In this document: piece by piece, positions 31,060-43,055 of the stretch
Position numbering within the stretch: position 1 is the stretch's first letter
Layout: the number at the start of each line of letters is the position of its first letter
Origin: Malania oleifera
Taxonomy: Eukaryota; Streptophyta; Magnoliopsida; Santalales; Ximeniaceae
Assembly (NCBI RefSeq): GCF_029873635.1
Contig: NC_080419.1
Span: forward strand, 78,352,931-78,416,930
DNA length: 64,000 nt
Direction: 5' to 3'
Notes under the pieces: generated by a model
Database searches by the model: none
Seen by the model: only the letters and a program-made list of their open reading frames with translations
Told to the model about the DNA's origin: nothing
Made by a program: the position numbers and the translations under genes

Positions 31060-31890
31060 AACTGCATGCTGGTAGAGGACATTAGGACTGCATGCTTGAT
31101 TGGAACGCCACCTGCATGGTTGATGCAGTGATGTGTATTGCCTACTGGTAGATACTTTTAGGTTGTTGCATGTCTTAATCTAAATGACATTTGTATGACG
31201 CAAAAATATTGTGAATTGCATGCTTTTGTGACTTGCAGGTTTGGGAAATGTTCTATTTATAGACGGCATGTTGCCTAAAATTTGTTGAAAGTTTTAGGGA
31301 AAGGAAAGAAAAATTCAAAAGAGACCAATTTTGGACTATAAGATATAATTTTTCTTTGATTTTTTGCTTGCTTGGTGGTTATGACAATTTTGGTTGGAGT
31401 CTGTTATTTATGTTTGAAAGTTTAAGTTTAATTTATGTGCAACCAAAAATTAATTGTTAATTGCCAAAAAGGAGATTAAAAGTAATATAGGGTCCATTAG
31501 ATTTCCACTCTTCATCTTCTTAAGATTTCCACTCTTCACAATACACGTATCATCTCTTTCTTTTCTTTGGAGATGAGCTCTCTTTCTTAGGATTTTCATT
31601 TTATAGTGAATCTTATACCAACTATGTCTACTCTGTGAAATATGTTGTTTATGGGGATAATCCACTATATTCTGATATATGTGTTTTATAGGATGCATGA
31701 ACACGTTACATTATTTAATGCTTATTATATGAAGCTCATGTCTACTTGCAAAATTCATTACTAGTTGGATTATTGTTAACTGTTTATTGTAAACACCTAG
31801 GTTTGGAGCATATCTCTATGGAAAATGTCATATTTATAGGAGAAATGTTGCCAAAATTTTTCAAAGGGCGTATACTAATTTTTTTAACTT
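31060..31890 (+). repeat. Two diverged relatives of the CACTA-internal unit
   Basis: 31060-31310 has gcatgctggtagaggacatt, cctgcatggttgatgcagtg and gggaaatgttctatttatag with gacggcatgttgcc; 31735-31890 has ggaaaatgtcatatttatag and gaaatgttgccaaaattttt. Both match parts of the 626-bp unit in the same order and orientation, more diverged than the tandem copies. They show that the unit is an original part of the element and that the array was amplified from it. Confidence 0.65.
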
Positions 31891-31984
31891 TCTTAATTTG
31901 AAGGGTTTGCAACTATGACAACGTCAGGACGATGTCATGCACTACGGATGCAGGTTTTCACTTTTTTTATTATCTGAACAGATG

Positions 31985-32100
31985 AAATGTATTTAAATTT
32001 GAATTTGTATAATGTATTTGTATTTAAATTTGAATTTGTATAATATATTTGTATTTGAATTTAAATTTGTATATTATATTTGTATTTAAATTTGAATTAG
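31985..32100. repeat. Short tandem repeat, ~33-bp AT-rich unit
   Basis: About three and a half copies of a unit like tgtatttaaatttgaatttg followed by tataatatatt. Confidence 0.8.
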
Positions 32101-32219
32101 AATTTTGAATAATTTATGAATTTTATTGCAATTATGGTTTAATGTTATGTATAAGAAAATGTAATTTAATTACAGATTTTTACGGAAATTAATAATAGGA
32201 AAAAAAATTAATTTCACTA

Positions 32220-32671
32220 CTAATTGTCTAATTTAAGTATTAGTGACGGTTTCAAAATCGTCACTATAGTCTTTTTAAAAAATTTTAGTGAAGGTTCTTA
32301 AATCGTCACTAAACTATAGCTTTAGTGACGGTTCTGTAGAGTAATGGTGACGATTCTAAAATCATCACTAATAATAGAGTAATAGTGACGGTTTTAAAAC
32401 CATCACTAATAATAGAGCATTAGTGACGGTTTTACAACTGTCACTAATAATAGAGCATTAGTGACGATTTATTATGGCTTTAGTGATGATTTTTGATCGA
32501 TTCGGTGTATAATCTATAGTGACGGACTTAGGTTTTTAATGATGATTTTAATCCGTCACTAATACTCTATTATTAGTGACGGTTTGAAAAATTCGTCACT
32601 AATAAGTTTTAGTAACGGCAGGTATAGTGACTAATTGAAAACCATCACTAATAATCTTATTTTTTGTAATG
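32220..32671. repeat. CACTA right subterminal repeats and terminus
   Basis: About a dozen TAGTGACGGTT / AACCGTCACTA units in both orientations, with variants TAGTGACGATT and AACCATCACTA, fill the last 450 bp before the terminus at about 32671. Arrays of this kind bind the TNPA-type protein in En/Spm elements (established for maize). They define the right end of the element. Confidence 0.85.
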
Positions 32672-33000
32672 TGATTTGAGTTCAAATCAAGCCTTAGAAG
32701 CTGCAAGACCCGTCCTATCGAATCTGGAACATTCCCTTGAAACCCACTGTGGCTAAGATCAAGAACTCTAAACTTCTTCAAGTCCCCTAAGATCCAAGGA
32801 AGTTCTCTAGCCAGTCGATTCCTCACGAGCGTAATCTGTTCAAGCTCTGGCAAACCACCTACCCCCTGAGGGATTTTGCCATTAAGGCCGGTTCTTCCAG
32901 AAGCATTTGAAAGTGAGAAAGGGAGGAGTTCTGAAAATCTGTTGTTTGAAGGCTTCACTCTTTAATGGTGTTCTGAACCCATGAGGAGTACCTGAAAATA
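32672..33000 (-). pseudogene. LRR protein fragment (PII-2/receptor-like protein type)
   Basis: Minus-strand frame reads GLNGKIPQGVGGLPELEQIT, then DLKKFRVLDLSHSGFQGNVP and IGRVLQLLRLDLNSN, which is three plant-type extracellular LRRs. The wording is closest to the PIRIFORMOSPORA INDICA-INSENSITIVE 2-like family. Only about 90 residues are left; the right (5') side runs into LTR sequence and the left side into the CACTA end. It is a gene fragment, possibly carried or broken by the neighbouring CACTA element. Confidence 0.7.
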
Positions 33001-33099
33001 TGCCATTCTGAGTTGGTGAAGACTGTGAGGAGTACCCATGAACCATTGTTGTAAACGTGATTTTGGGGAAGTCAGGGACTATCCACTGTTCATTCAATA

Positions 33100-34838
33100 C
33101 CTCTTCTCACCTCACCGTTTCACAACAGCCGCTACGGCTGCTCCTTGCCTTGTAGCCGCGAGTGCCACCACGGCCGAACCATCCCGATCACTCCTCAGCT
33201 CGTCTTAGTTCTTCGTCTCTGTATTTCAGTATCTTGGAGTTTTCGCATCTCTCAGATTCAGTTCATCCTTCCAGCATATCAGTCCTTGGCTGGTATGTCT
33301 CTGGCAGTAGAAGCGATTATCTTCTCCGACATCTCTGCTCTCTCCGGCGTGCTGCAGATTCATCATCAAGCATCTCAGCTCCGACGCCCTTGCTCCGGCT
33401 ATCTGAACACAGCAACCCAACTCCTATGGTAACTACTCTGTAAGTTCCCTGCAAGCAAACCCACTGATACACTCACACGTTAACACACACATGCACGCAC
33501 AACACTACAACATGCACTAGTAACTCACACTGTACACACACCTGCACACACGCTCTTTCATGCACCACTTACACACACTGTTACACACATTCTTACACAT
33601 ACCCAGTAGCATACACAACAAACACACACACACATACACCCACTCACATGTGCACGCATGCCACCCAAACATCCCATGCATGCACGTCACACACATGCAC
33701 TATGATATTTTATCTCATTTCATCCTATTTGCATTATTTTTGTATATATACATATGGTTATTGTACATTTGTAGGGACATAAAAATATCATAAAAAAGGA
33801 AAATTTTGGGAGAAAATTTAGAAAATATGCTTGGTTTTGATTTTCATCAATTATCTTTTCGATATTTGAGACTAGGGAGACATGGAAAAATACCAAGAAT
33901 AGAAAAGATAAAAATTAGAAAAAATGTTTTGGGACGTGAAGACTATTTCGATTACTTCCACACACCCTCACAAAACTCATTGCATATTGACTTGGCCTCC
34001 ACTGGGCCTAAAACGGGTCGACCCTTCTTGAATTGGTTCTTTCCTGAACCGGTTGGGTCTTCTTAACCAGTATGAAACCGGTTTAGCTTTCCATTTTATT
34101 TTTTATCTTTTTTTTTTTTTCCAATTTTCACAAATTTTGCCTTAATTCCCTTTTTGTTATTTAATTACTTCTGGAAAAATATTGAAAAATCACTAAAAAA
34201 ATAAGAAATTTCAAAAATGTCTTTGCACTTGAAAAAATCACAAAAATCCAGAATAGTCTTAAATAAATCTCAAAAAATATATTTGAGGTTTGTTTTTGTC
34301 CCGAAGGAGTCCGAAAACCTCCCGGAATTCTATTTTCATATTTAGAAAATCCTTTTGATTTCAAAACTCCAGGAGTGTATTTTTGTATCTTATTTTTCCT
34401 CTTGATGATTGCAATCAAGGGCATGGACTCTTTCGAGTATCGGATTGCCCCGGTTTTGAGAGAATACCTATATAGTATTTACATTCTTTCAATTTTTGAA
34501 AGGGAGTAATTTTGAAAGGCTTATTACATTTATTTTGGAGATAATTTTTGATTAATCTGATACTGTTCGTAAGAACGGGCGCGTAGGGGGTGCTAATACC
34601 TTCCTCTCACGTAACCGTACTCCCGAGCTCGACTCTGGTGACGCAGACCAATTCTACCCATAACAGGGTAGCAATCAAGTGTTCTAACTGCACTCCAAAA
34701 GGTTAGTGGCGACTCCATCACACATTGTTTTTCCACAAAAAATCACATTTCCAAAATCACACATCCATTCTTCCTAGTTTGCAGCCACACCCATGTTTGC
34801 TAGAGAGTGGTTCTCTGGGCAGGGTTTGGGACGTTGCG
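33100..34838 (+). mobile_element. Tat/Ogre-type gypsy LTR (right end preserved)
   Basis: Landmarks of this LTR class are present: gggtgctaataccttcctct with cacgtaaccgtactcccgag (34584-34627), ggttagtggcgactccatc (34701-34719) and the terminal gggacgttgcgaca ending at about 34838. Upstream are a CA-rich stretch (33470-33700) and C/T-rich leader-like sequence (33120-33440). No start TGTAGACACC was found, so the left boundary is a guess. The expected primer site does not follow; LINE sequence begins immediately. Short ORFs here are not genes. Confidence 0.6.
33470..33700. repeat. CA-rich low-complexity tract
   Basis: Irregular acacac/cacaca runs with tgcacgcac-type variants within the Tat/Ogre-type LTR. 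Not a pure microsatellite. Confidence 0.85.
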
Positions 34839-36418
34839 ACAATAGTTTTATACACTTCCTTCCCCAACAACTCTTTATAGAAACAAAGAAATTCCTCAAC
34901 CACCTGCATTTGGGAGTTTGTTTGTTCTCCATTGTTCTTCATAACAACTAATATATGATTCCTACTGGTGTGCCTTCTCATAAAAGCATGAAAGAAAGAC
35001 ATACTCTTGTCACTTTCTTTTAAGTACTTTCCCTTAGCTAATTGAGCAAGAAAAATTATGTTTGCTTCTCCAAGTCTGTAAGCCTCCTTCTGCTTCTCAA
35101 CCATTCTCTTCTGAATATCAGTATTAGAATGATTGTCATGCAAAAGTTGCTGTAGGTCTATCAATTCATCATTGGCTTTATCTGCTCTATCTAAAACATG
35201 GGAAAAGTGCACATCATTAAGATTTCTCAAAGGTTTCTTTAAAACATGCATCTTCTTAACAAATATTGGCTTTGTGGAGTGTTTTTGGTTGACTATTTTT
35301 TCTATCCCAAATTCTGTGCTGGATCATGTTGTAAAACTTTGTAAAGCATTTATGTGGGGTGGAAAGAAGAGGCCCTTTGTGGCTTGGAAGGAGGTCTGCC
35401 TCCTTAAAGATGAAGGAGGCCTGAGAGTTTTTGACATTAAAGCTTGGAACAAAGCCCTTCTCACTAGAGCCTTGTGGAACATCTGGGATAAAAAAAAAAG
35501 GGACTCTTTATAGTCAAAATGGTTCACCATATTTACTTGAAGGGTGCTAATTTTTGGGATGCTTATTTAAAACATGAAAACTCCCCTTTATTCAAGAGGA
35601 TGATTGATATTAAAAATAAGATCATGTAGAGATGTGGGGGTCATGTGGCTACAGACGGTTTGTTTAATTAGTGGGTCGTAAATGGCCAAAATTTGTTCTT
35701 TAAAAATTTACAACTACTGGATGAACAAGGGAAACAAAGTCATGTGACGAAAAGAGGTTTGGAAATTTGGTAGCTTACCTAAACATGCTTTTACATTGTG
35801 GCTGGGAATAAAGGGAAACTTTTTACAAGTGATAAACTGCTTGTTGAAGGAGTTGACAAGAACCGTGTATTTTGCAAAATTGATACTAAGACTATTGACC
35901 GTATCTTTTTTATATCTGAATTTTCTAAAATTGTGTGGGATCTTATTTGACACTAGATGGGGTCCACTAGAGTTATGTCATCCTTGAAAGCTGCTCTGAA
36001 GTGGTTGCATAAGGAGGCAAAGGGCACAGGAATTAAAAGAAGATTTGCTTGATTGTTACTGTGTACTTCCTCTAGCATTTTGAGAACAAAAGAAAGTTTG
36101 AAGGCAAATCAATTGAACCAGAGGGGCGGTTTAAGGTGATTCAGAGTCACACTTATAGAGTCGTTTATGATAAATTTGGATTGTAGTACTTTAATTAAGT
36201 TTTGGATTACTTGTTTTTGCTATCCGTTGTTCTATTTCATTTGGTCTCTTGGCCCCTAGGTATGCCCAGGTTGATTTGTATCTAACCATTGACTAGTTTT
36301 GATTTGATCTTTTGATTGGGAGCTTGGCTTCCCCTTGCTTGGGCATACCTAATGTATATTGTACATATCCATTTTGATCAATACTATTTACCATTAACTG
36401 ATAATAAAAAAAAAAAGA
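34839..36418 (+). mobile_element. 5'-truncated LINE copy 1 with internal inversion
   Basis: From 34839 to about 35255 the LINE ORF2 segment between endonuclease and RT reads on the minus strand (LKKPLRNLNDVHFSH, LAQLAKGKYLKESDKSMSFF, EEFLCFYKELLGKEVY). From about 35258 onward ORF2 C-terminal sequence reads on the plus strand (FWLTIFSIPNSVLDHVVKLC, AFMWGGKKRPFVAWKEVCLL, GGLRVFDIKAWNKALLTRAL). It then runs through a decayed zinc-finger region and 3' UTR to an A-rich tail at about 36407-36418. The junction is the same as in the copy at 56045-60434. No target duplication could be identified. Confidence 0.88.
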
Positions 36419-36419
36419 A

Positions 36420-39400
36420 TATTGGCCCAGTTAGCGTATTAAACTACATAATATTGAAAGCATTCTAGAAAATATTCTATAAAGTTTATGTTTTTATTAT
36501 AAACATGGATGTTACACTAATCTTAATAAACATTTTATGTACACTTAATAAACAATTTATATATACTAAAGCAAAGTGACAGATAAAACTAATTGAGAGG
36601 ACATTCTCTTATTTACAAATAAACAAACTATGAGATTTTCATTGACACAATTCTTGGAGAGGTCTTGAATTTGTGTTTGCACTAGATTTGGATAAGATGT
36701 AATATAAAATTGTAATGAAATTTGTTCAAATTCATCCAAATCCAAATTCAAGATCGGATATCCATACTTTCAAATGTAGCGTACATATAAATATTTTTCT
36801 TGGGGATGATTTTCTACATGCTTAATGCATGGGTTAACAAATTTTCTTCTTGAGCATTCCCTTGCTTGCCATTCAAAATAACCTGCATGACAAGCAATAC
36901 TAGAATTATTTTCTTGTAGATAGAGAATATGAGCTTTAACAATCTTAGGAAAATGAACTAAGATATAAGACAACCACATAATAAACACATTATTAAGCCC
37001 AAAAACTACATAAAAACTCACAAAGAATTGTTTAATCTAAAACATTAAGCCTTTAAACCAAACTTAAAACCAAACATTAAGACAACCACATAATAAACTC
37101 ATCATTTTACCTTGTAGCAAAACATGTAAGACAAAGGTGCCCATTATTTGAAGTTTGGACCTTTACACTAGAAACATTCAAATGTTATTTATAAACTCTT
37201 CATCTAAGAGAGTTTAAACCCTAATCAAAAGCACAGGGTCATCCCTTGCACTGTTTGGCACACCTTCATCGGCCTCTCAACGCTTGAACTTCTAGGGATT
37301 AGTTATTCTCTCTTGGTGCACTCATTCTTCTTCATTACTTCTTTTTAAGAGGTCATTCTTCTTCATTACTTATATGCAATTCTACTTTAACACCAAATTC
37401 AGGGGCTCTTCTCTACAAGGACCATGTCAATTTCCAAGGAGATAATGTCCTGTACTATTGTGAGTTTTACCCAAGATATAGAGAAGAAATGTATCAACAA
37501 GAATTGATAGTTTTTTATACTCACCATTTCTATCTATTTTTTTGAATATTCTTCATACTAAGGTAAAGCCTTACTTATCTTGTCGAAACAGCCATAGAAA
37601 GTAGTGCTTCTATATAATTATAAAAAAGTATTGTAAATATGTTGAAAAAGGTTGGAGGCGCATTTGTGAAGGCTTCCAACTCATTTAGTTGTTGAATATT
37701 ATTTTCCATTTTAGTTCTCCATAGCATTCCAAAATAATTATTTAAATTTTCTGTTTTACAACATGTATATATATATAAAATGAATGACAAAAACAAAAAT
37801 TTAGCACTATATGCTTGTGGATATAGTTTTATTTTTTAGGCACCTTATTTTTAAATTTTCTAAATTTATGTAAAATTTTGAAAAACTTATTAATTTTTAT
37901 TATTTTCTAAATTCTTATTTCCTACTTTGCTTTTGGGAGCATAGAATTCGGAACTTGGACTTTGATTTATGGGGATTGTAAAAACAAATATAGTATGAAA
38001 TTGTATTTAACTTCTAACAAACCATATAAATCCAAATCCTAGCTCCAAAATCATGACCTGAATATCACCACCTTATATAATTATTTAAAAAAAAAAAAAA
38101 CAAGTTGTCTTTTTTGTAATTATTTTGAAACCTAAAAATAAAAAGAAAAAATAGTTATTTTGCACAAGTAAGCAGAGACTTTATTTTTTTATCGTTTTTA
38201 ATATGAATCTTGGAGAACTAAATGCAAGCTAAAATTTTTCTAATTCTTTGGAAAGACAAATAGAAAATGAATTTTTTTTTATCGTTAAATAAGGCCTATG
38301 GAAACAAATAGTTGAATATTTTCTAAAAGACATTCAAATTCATGGATGTGGCATTCATAAGTAGAGTGCATTATTTCCTTAGGAAAATATTGGTCAAAAG
38401 TAGAAAATAAGGTGAAGCAAAATATATGAAATAGTGATATATGTACAAAATTGATAAATAAACTTCGATTATGTTTTTTATGCTAAGTAAAAAAACATAT
38501 GTTTCAATATATGTCAAGGCAAAGTGTACTATATTGTCTACTAGTATATTAATCATTGTAATGAGTTAAGTTTTGAAACAATATCTTACGCTTCTTTGTA
38601 ATGTTCCAGGTTGTGATGCCAGAATCCTAATCCACGTCTCTTCTGCATCAAAGATGGAAATGTTTGAGGTCATATTTAAATCATATTGATCATTAATATG
38701 GAATGCTATTTACACTAGTGCATGCATTTTGTTGGTCACTTTATTTCATAGATGATGTAGGCTAGCATCACTATAATAGTGTTTAATGCTAAGCAACTAC
38801 TTCATAACATTAAAGCTAGGGTGGCTTTTATTATGCTAAGAAACCACTTCTTAACATTAAAGGTAGACTTTTAGATATGGAAGAGTGAACTAGAACCATA
38901 CATTAATATTCCATCATTTAAAACACAACATACAAGTTGATTACAATAAGTAATGTTGGCCTCAATTTAAAAAAAAAAAAAGAAAAAGAAATCTTAGATT
39001 AGGTCATGATAGATGATCTTAGTTTTGTCTCTCCAAAATTATTCCCAATATCTAGAAGCAGATATTCCACTATTTCAGTAGTGTATTATAGATGTCTATC
39101 AAATTTTTTTTATTGGATTAGGTCTAATAGCTTCCTGTGCAAACTAGATTGCGAGGAGTTTTCATGCGTTCTATTCGATCTTGGAGGGTGATTCTTGTAC
39201 TCTTCCCCATCTTAGTTCCACCAAATATAAAAATTAGTTTTATAAATGTTATATCAATAAATTTAATATATATTAATTTAAAATACTATATAAATATAGA
39301 AATTTATTTTAATAAACTTTAATATGAAATTTATATGTTTAAAATTTAAAATTATTTTTAATAACTATAAAATAGTCTAGTAGTATTTTAATTTATTAAT

Positions 39401-39895
39401 ATAAATTATATATATATATATGTATATGTATATATTTATAAATTGTGCAGGAAAACAACATGAACGTAATATATGTGTGTAGATTACATCTTAATAATTG
39501 TAATATAATTAATATATTTTTAATCAAATTGGTAATTTTTTGCGACAACTAAATTAATAAATTAAAATAATTTTGACTTGACCACATTCTCTTTAAATTT
39601 TAGTTCAGTTAATTATTTATATGTATATATGTGACTATCACAATTTATTAAAGAATTAATGAATAAATTTATTTAAAAATTCACTATTTTTTAAATAAGT
39701 GTGAACAACTAGAAACTAAAATTTTGATGGGGCTTGTAGCCTATAAACTTCTTTTACCAAAAGTACTAACAAAAGATTGTTTGAAAAAAGCAAGACATAT
39801 GTCACTTATGTTATCTTTAGAAATTATGCCCTATATTAGTTTATAAGAAAATGAATCTTTAATGCAGTGCTATGTACTAGAATTTCCTTTTCTAA
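36420..39895. other. Gene-free AT-rich intergenic stretch
   Basis: No open frame with recognisable similarity on either strand. It holds small local duplications (gacaaccacataataaac at about 36970 and 37082; a gctaag(c/a)aaccacttcttaacatt-type pair at about 38789-38865) and AT-rich low complexity at 39230-39460. It is downstream of the NLR gene, which is read leftward and ends at 39972. Confidence 0.6.
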
Positions 39896-39901
39896 TTACC
39901 T

Positions 39902-39902
<1 letters not shown>

Positions 39903-39971
<69 letters not shown>
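39903..39971. repeat. (AAT)n microsatellite touching the NLR stop codon
   Basis: About 23 AAT repeats. On the coding (minus) strand the stop TGA at 39974-39972 is followed at once by (TTA)n, so the array is the first part of the NLR 3' UTR. TTA would code for Leu and contains no stop in that frame. The plus-strand ORF of consecutive Asn here is an artefact of the repeat. Confidence 0.97.
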
Positions 39972-39972
<1 letters not shown>

Positions 39973-42900
39973 CATAGTACACATACCAATTGTAATTTTA
40001 TAGAAGGACCTGTTACTGGTATCAGTTTGAAAAGGGATTTGTCGGCCCACTCCATAGCATCAAACTGGTTTCTTTTTGCTCTAATAATTCTTTTAATAGT
40101 TGTAGGAGGAGGAAGAACAGATGACACCGTGCCAATATCATTATCATGCATAGAAATGGAAATAGGGAGGCTCTTCAGATTTGGGCATCCATATATGTGT
40201 ATTTCTTGCAAATAGTCACTGACCATGCTCCCCTTATTACCACATATTAACCCCTGCAACTTGGGTAGATATCCTAACCACAATTCTTGTAATTTTGGGA
40301 ACATGAACATGGAATTCTTGCTCCTTTCCTGATGCACCCCCTCTTCTTCTTCATCTCCGTCTACCGCTGAAATGATATTCTCAATATTTTTACAGTCGTG
40401 CACAAACATAATCTCAAGGTTTTGGAGGTGTTTCTGTGCAAACCCAAAAGGAAATATATACTTTACATTATGACATTCCAAAATGGCTAGCAGCTTAAGA
40501 TTGGAAAAGCTTCCACTCGATACTGGCGACAGTGATTGTTCTAGTCCTCCCCTTCCAACTGCACCCTCCTGAAGCTTTAAGAGGGCTTTGAGGTTTTGCA
40601 AATCACGCAACACCAAGGTCTCTAGTCGTGGTAAAAATAAAGGCATAATATTAGAATCGGTGGTGGCAATGCAACAATTATTTGCCCACAAGTAGTGCAT
40701 CCCTTGGCAGGACTCAAATTTACATCTCTCTAAATCCTCAGCATTCTTCAAAGAAGACGAAAAATCTAACAAGCTGCAGAAATCATTGCATCCCCTTAAA
40801 ATCAACTCTTGGACATTTGAAGGGAGCATGAGGGATAATTCCCCTATTTCTGAACTATTACGAACCCCACGATAATCTATACATAATTGTCTGCCAAACA
40901 GTATTTCTGGTAGCTGAAGAACATCCACCGATAAGCTAAGGAAGTAGCGCTTCAACTTTTTCCAAGCCTCAGATTTTACATAATTGTTAAACTTGAGAGG
41001 GTCAAGGCCCCAGAGTTTGATACTTTCTAACTTTGTCAAGACAGAGAGTTGATCCACCTGCATATCTTTTCCTCCAACTCCAATGCACTGCAACTGCCTT
41101 AGCTTGGGGAGGACCTCCTTGCCCCCTCTTTCAGTTTGAGGAAACATCCATTTGATGGACATACCGCACAAGTCCAGGAATTTGAGGTCACATAATTCTT
41201 CGATGCCCATAAGAGCTCCACATTTTTCACTTTTCTGAAGATCAAGTTCCCTTAATTTTTTGAGTTGTGCCAAAGAAGGAACATACTTTAATTTTGGGCA
41301 TGTTTTAAGCAATAGTGCTCTTAGGTTCGTCAAGCTTGAGAGGGAGTCAGGAACACGCTCAATGCCTGTACTAGACAAGTCTAAAACAATCAAACTTGGC
41401 ATACTTGCAAAAAAGATATTGGACATCTTTGTTAATCTTTCATTATCATTTAGCAACAAAGTAGACAACAAAGGGCACATCGGTGAGGTAAAATCTTCCG
41501 CCCCTCTACCTAAAAAATTTCTCATTAATGAAATCCTCTCTAGACTCCCTTGCCAATTTCTATTATTTGGGAGCTCTTCTAGTTGGGCACCAGCTTTCAC
41601 CATAAACATTTGCTTATCCGATCTTGCAATATCAAGGGCCATGTCTCTTATCACATCATGCATCTTTACACAATTATGAGGATGACTTACAGAACTTTGT
41701 AGTAAACATACATTTATGAGTTCATTCAATCTAGAGTGGCCTCGATTATACTCCTGTTGCCTAGTATCCATTTCATCTATTAGTCCCTCACAAATCCAAT
41801 ACCGTATCAATTCCACTCTTGGAATGTCATGATCTTCCGGAAACAAGGCACAATACAAAAGACACTGCTGCATCTTTTCATTCTTCAATCGATCATAACT
41901 AAACTTTAAGCGCTTATATACATCCTTTACATTTTGAGTGATATCTGGAGCATGTTGTTTCAATTCGTCTAAAGCATTATTCCACTCATAAATGTCACAC
42001 ACTCCAATCAAGCTTCCTGCTATTGTGATGATTGCAAGGGGCAAACCAGCACATTCTTTGGCAACAGATTTCGCAATTCTTTCAACTTCAGGATCAATAA
42101 GAACAGTGTGAGGCCCTAATTTTTCCTTGAATAGGCTCCAAGCTTCTTCAGTTGAAAGTGGCTCAACTTTGATAATTTTTTGGCACATTTGTTGACACAC
42201 TTCTGACGACCGAGAAGTTATGATCAACTTCCCCTTGCTACCTTCATTAATAGGAATTCCCACACCCTCTATAGAATAACTTTCCCACATATCATCTAAA
42301 ATAAAGACAAATTTCTTTCTAGCATTCAATGCTTCCAACAACATAGCTGCCCTTGTGATTTCGACTTCATCTCCTTTAAAATCCACATTCAATTTTAATG
42401 CAATCTTATTTTGCAAGATATGAACACTTGATTCTTGAGATACAGTGACCCAAAATATAGAACCAAAGACATGCGAATTTTCCAAGAGTCGGTTGTGGAT
42501 GTGTGTTACAATGGTTGTTTTGCCCACTCCTCCCATTCCATAAACTCCCACACTTCTAATGTCCTCTTTCATCAATATTTCCCAAATCTTTTCAAGATTT
42601 CTCTTGGCTGTAGCTTCACCTACTAGTTTTGCGCGAGGTAATGCAAGTCCTTTATCTAAATATGTGTCGTTAACAACCCCATTAGGAAATATGCCCCTAT
42701 CAAAAACTTCATTTACTTCTTTAGTAATATTCTCAATTTTTCTTAAGAACTTAGGTCGTGAGAAATATCTTCTTTTCTTAGCTACATGTTCTATTTCGTC
42801 AACTTCTCCTCTTTTGCTTTCTACACTTTTCAACCAATTTTCAACCTCTGCCTTGGGTTCCTTTTGAAACTGGTACTCAACATTCTCTAGTTCTTTTTTA

Positions 42901-43055
42901 GTGTCCTTTTCTCGGCTAATCAACTTATCCATGTTCTCCTTTAACTTTTTCATATTTTCTTGAAGAATTTGCTTATAGCTCCAACACTCTCCAATGGAGA
43001 TGCATATACTCTGCACTAGCTCAATGCTCTTCAATATGTTCCCCCAAATATCCAT
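39972..43055 (-). CDS. CC-NB-LRR disease resistance protein (RPS2/RPS5-like NLR)
   Basis: Intracellular immune receptor: the LRR region senses effectors or guarded host proteins and the NB-ARC switch exchanges ADP for ATP (family knowledge). Single exon, 1027 residues, no stop. Start chosen at ATG 43055 (MDIWGNIL); the open frame extends two codons upstream only to a GTG. Domains: coiled-coil N-terminus about 20-75, without an EDVID motif as in the RPS2/RPS5 class; P-loop GMGGVGKTT 173-181; kinase 2 KKFVFILDDMW 247-257; RNBS-B GKLIITSRS 275-283; GLPLA 337-341; RNBS-D CLLYCALFPED 398-408; MHDV 465-468. LRRs run from about 520 to 1000, including LIVLDLSSTGIERVPDSLSS, and the tail has the long irregular repeats of this class. 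All nucleotide-binding residues look intact and length is normal, so it is probably functional. It stands alone in the window; no second NLR is seen. Confidence 0.97.

Larger units (their letters stand above)
24228..32671 (+). mobile_element. Degenerate CACTA (En/Spm) transposon, 5' part missing
   Basis: Contains remnants of the two genes typical of plant CACTA elements in order (TNP2-type, then transposase_24-type). A non-coding middle with tandem and inverted repeats follows, then subterminal repeats TAGTGACGGTTTT in both orientations (32220-32650). The right end reads ..ttattttttgtaatg at 32655-32671; its reverse complement CATTACAAAAAATAAG is one base from the usual CACTACAAAAAA terminus. 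The left end is missing, cut off at the LTR fragment ending at about 24225. Confidence 0.8.

Noticed and set aside
33145-33443. Ser/His-rich frames of 93-95 aa that look GC-richer than their surroundings
   Set aside because: They overlap in different frames inside the leader part of a Tat/Ogre-type LTR, with no recognisable domain.
34757-35251. A host gene with a coiled-coil protein of 164 aa
   Set aside because: The sequence is the linker between endonuclease and RT of a LINE, found again at 59777-60244.
39862-40215. 117-aa plus-strand frame with a long Asn run
   Set aside because: The Asn run is the (AAT)n microsatellite and the rest is antisense to the NLR gene.
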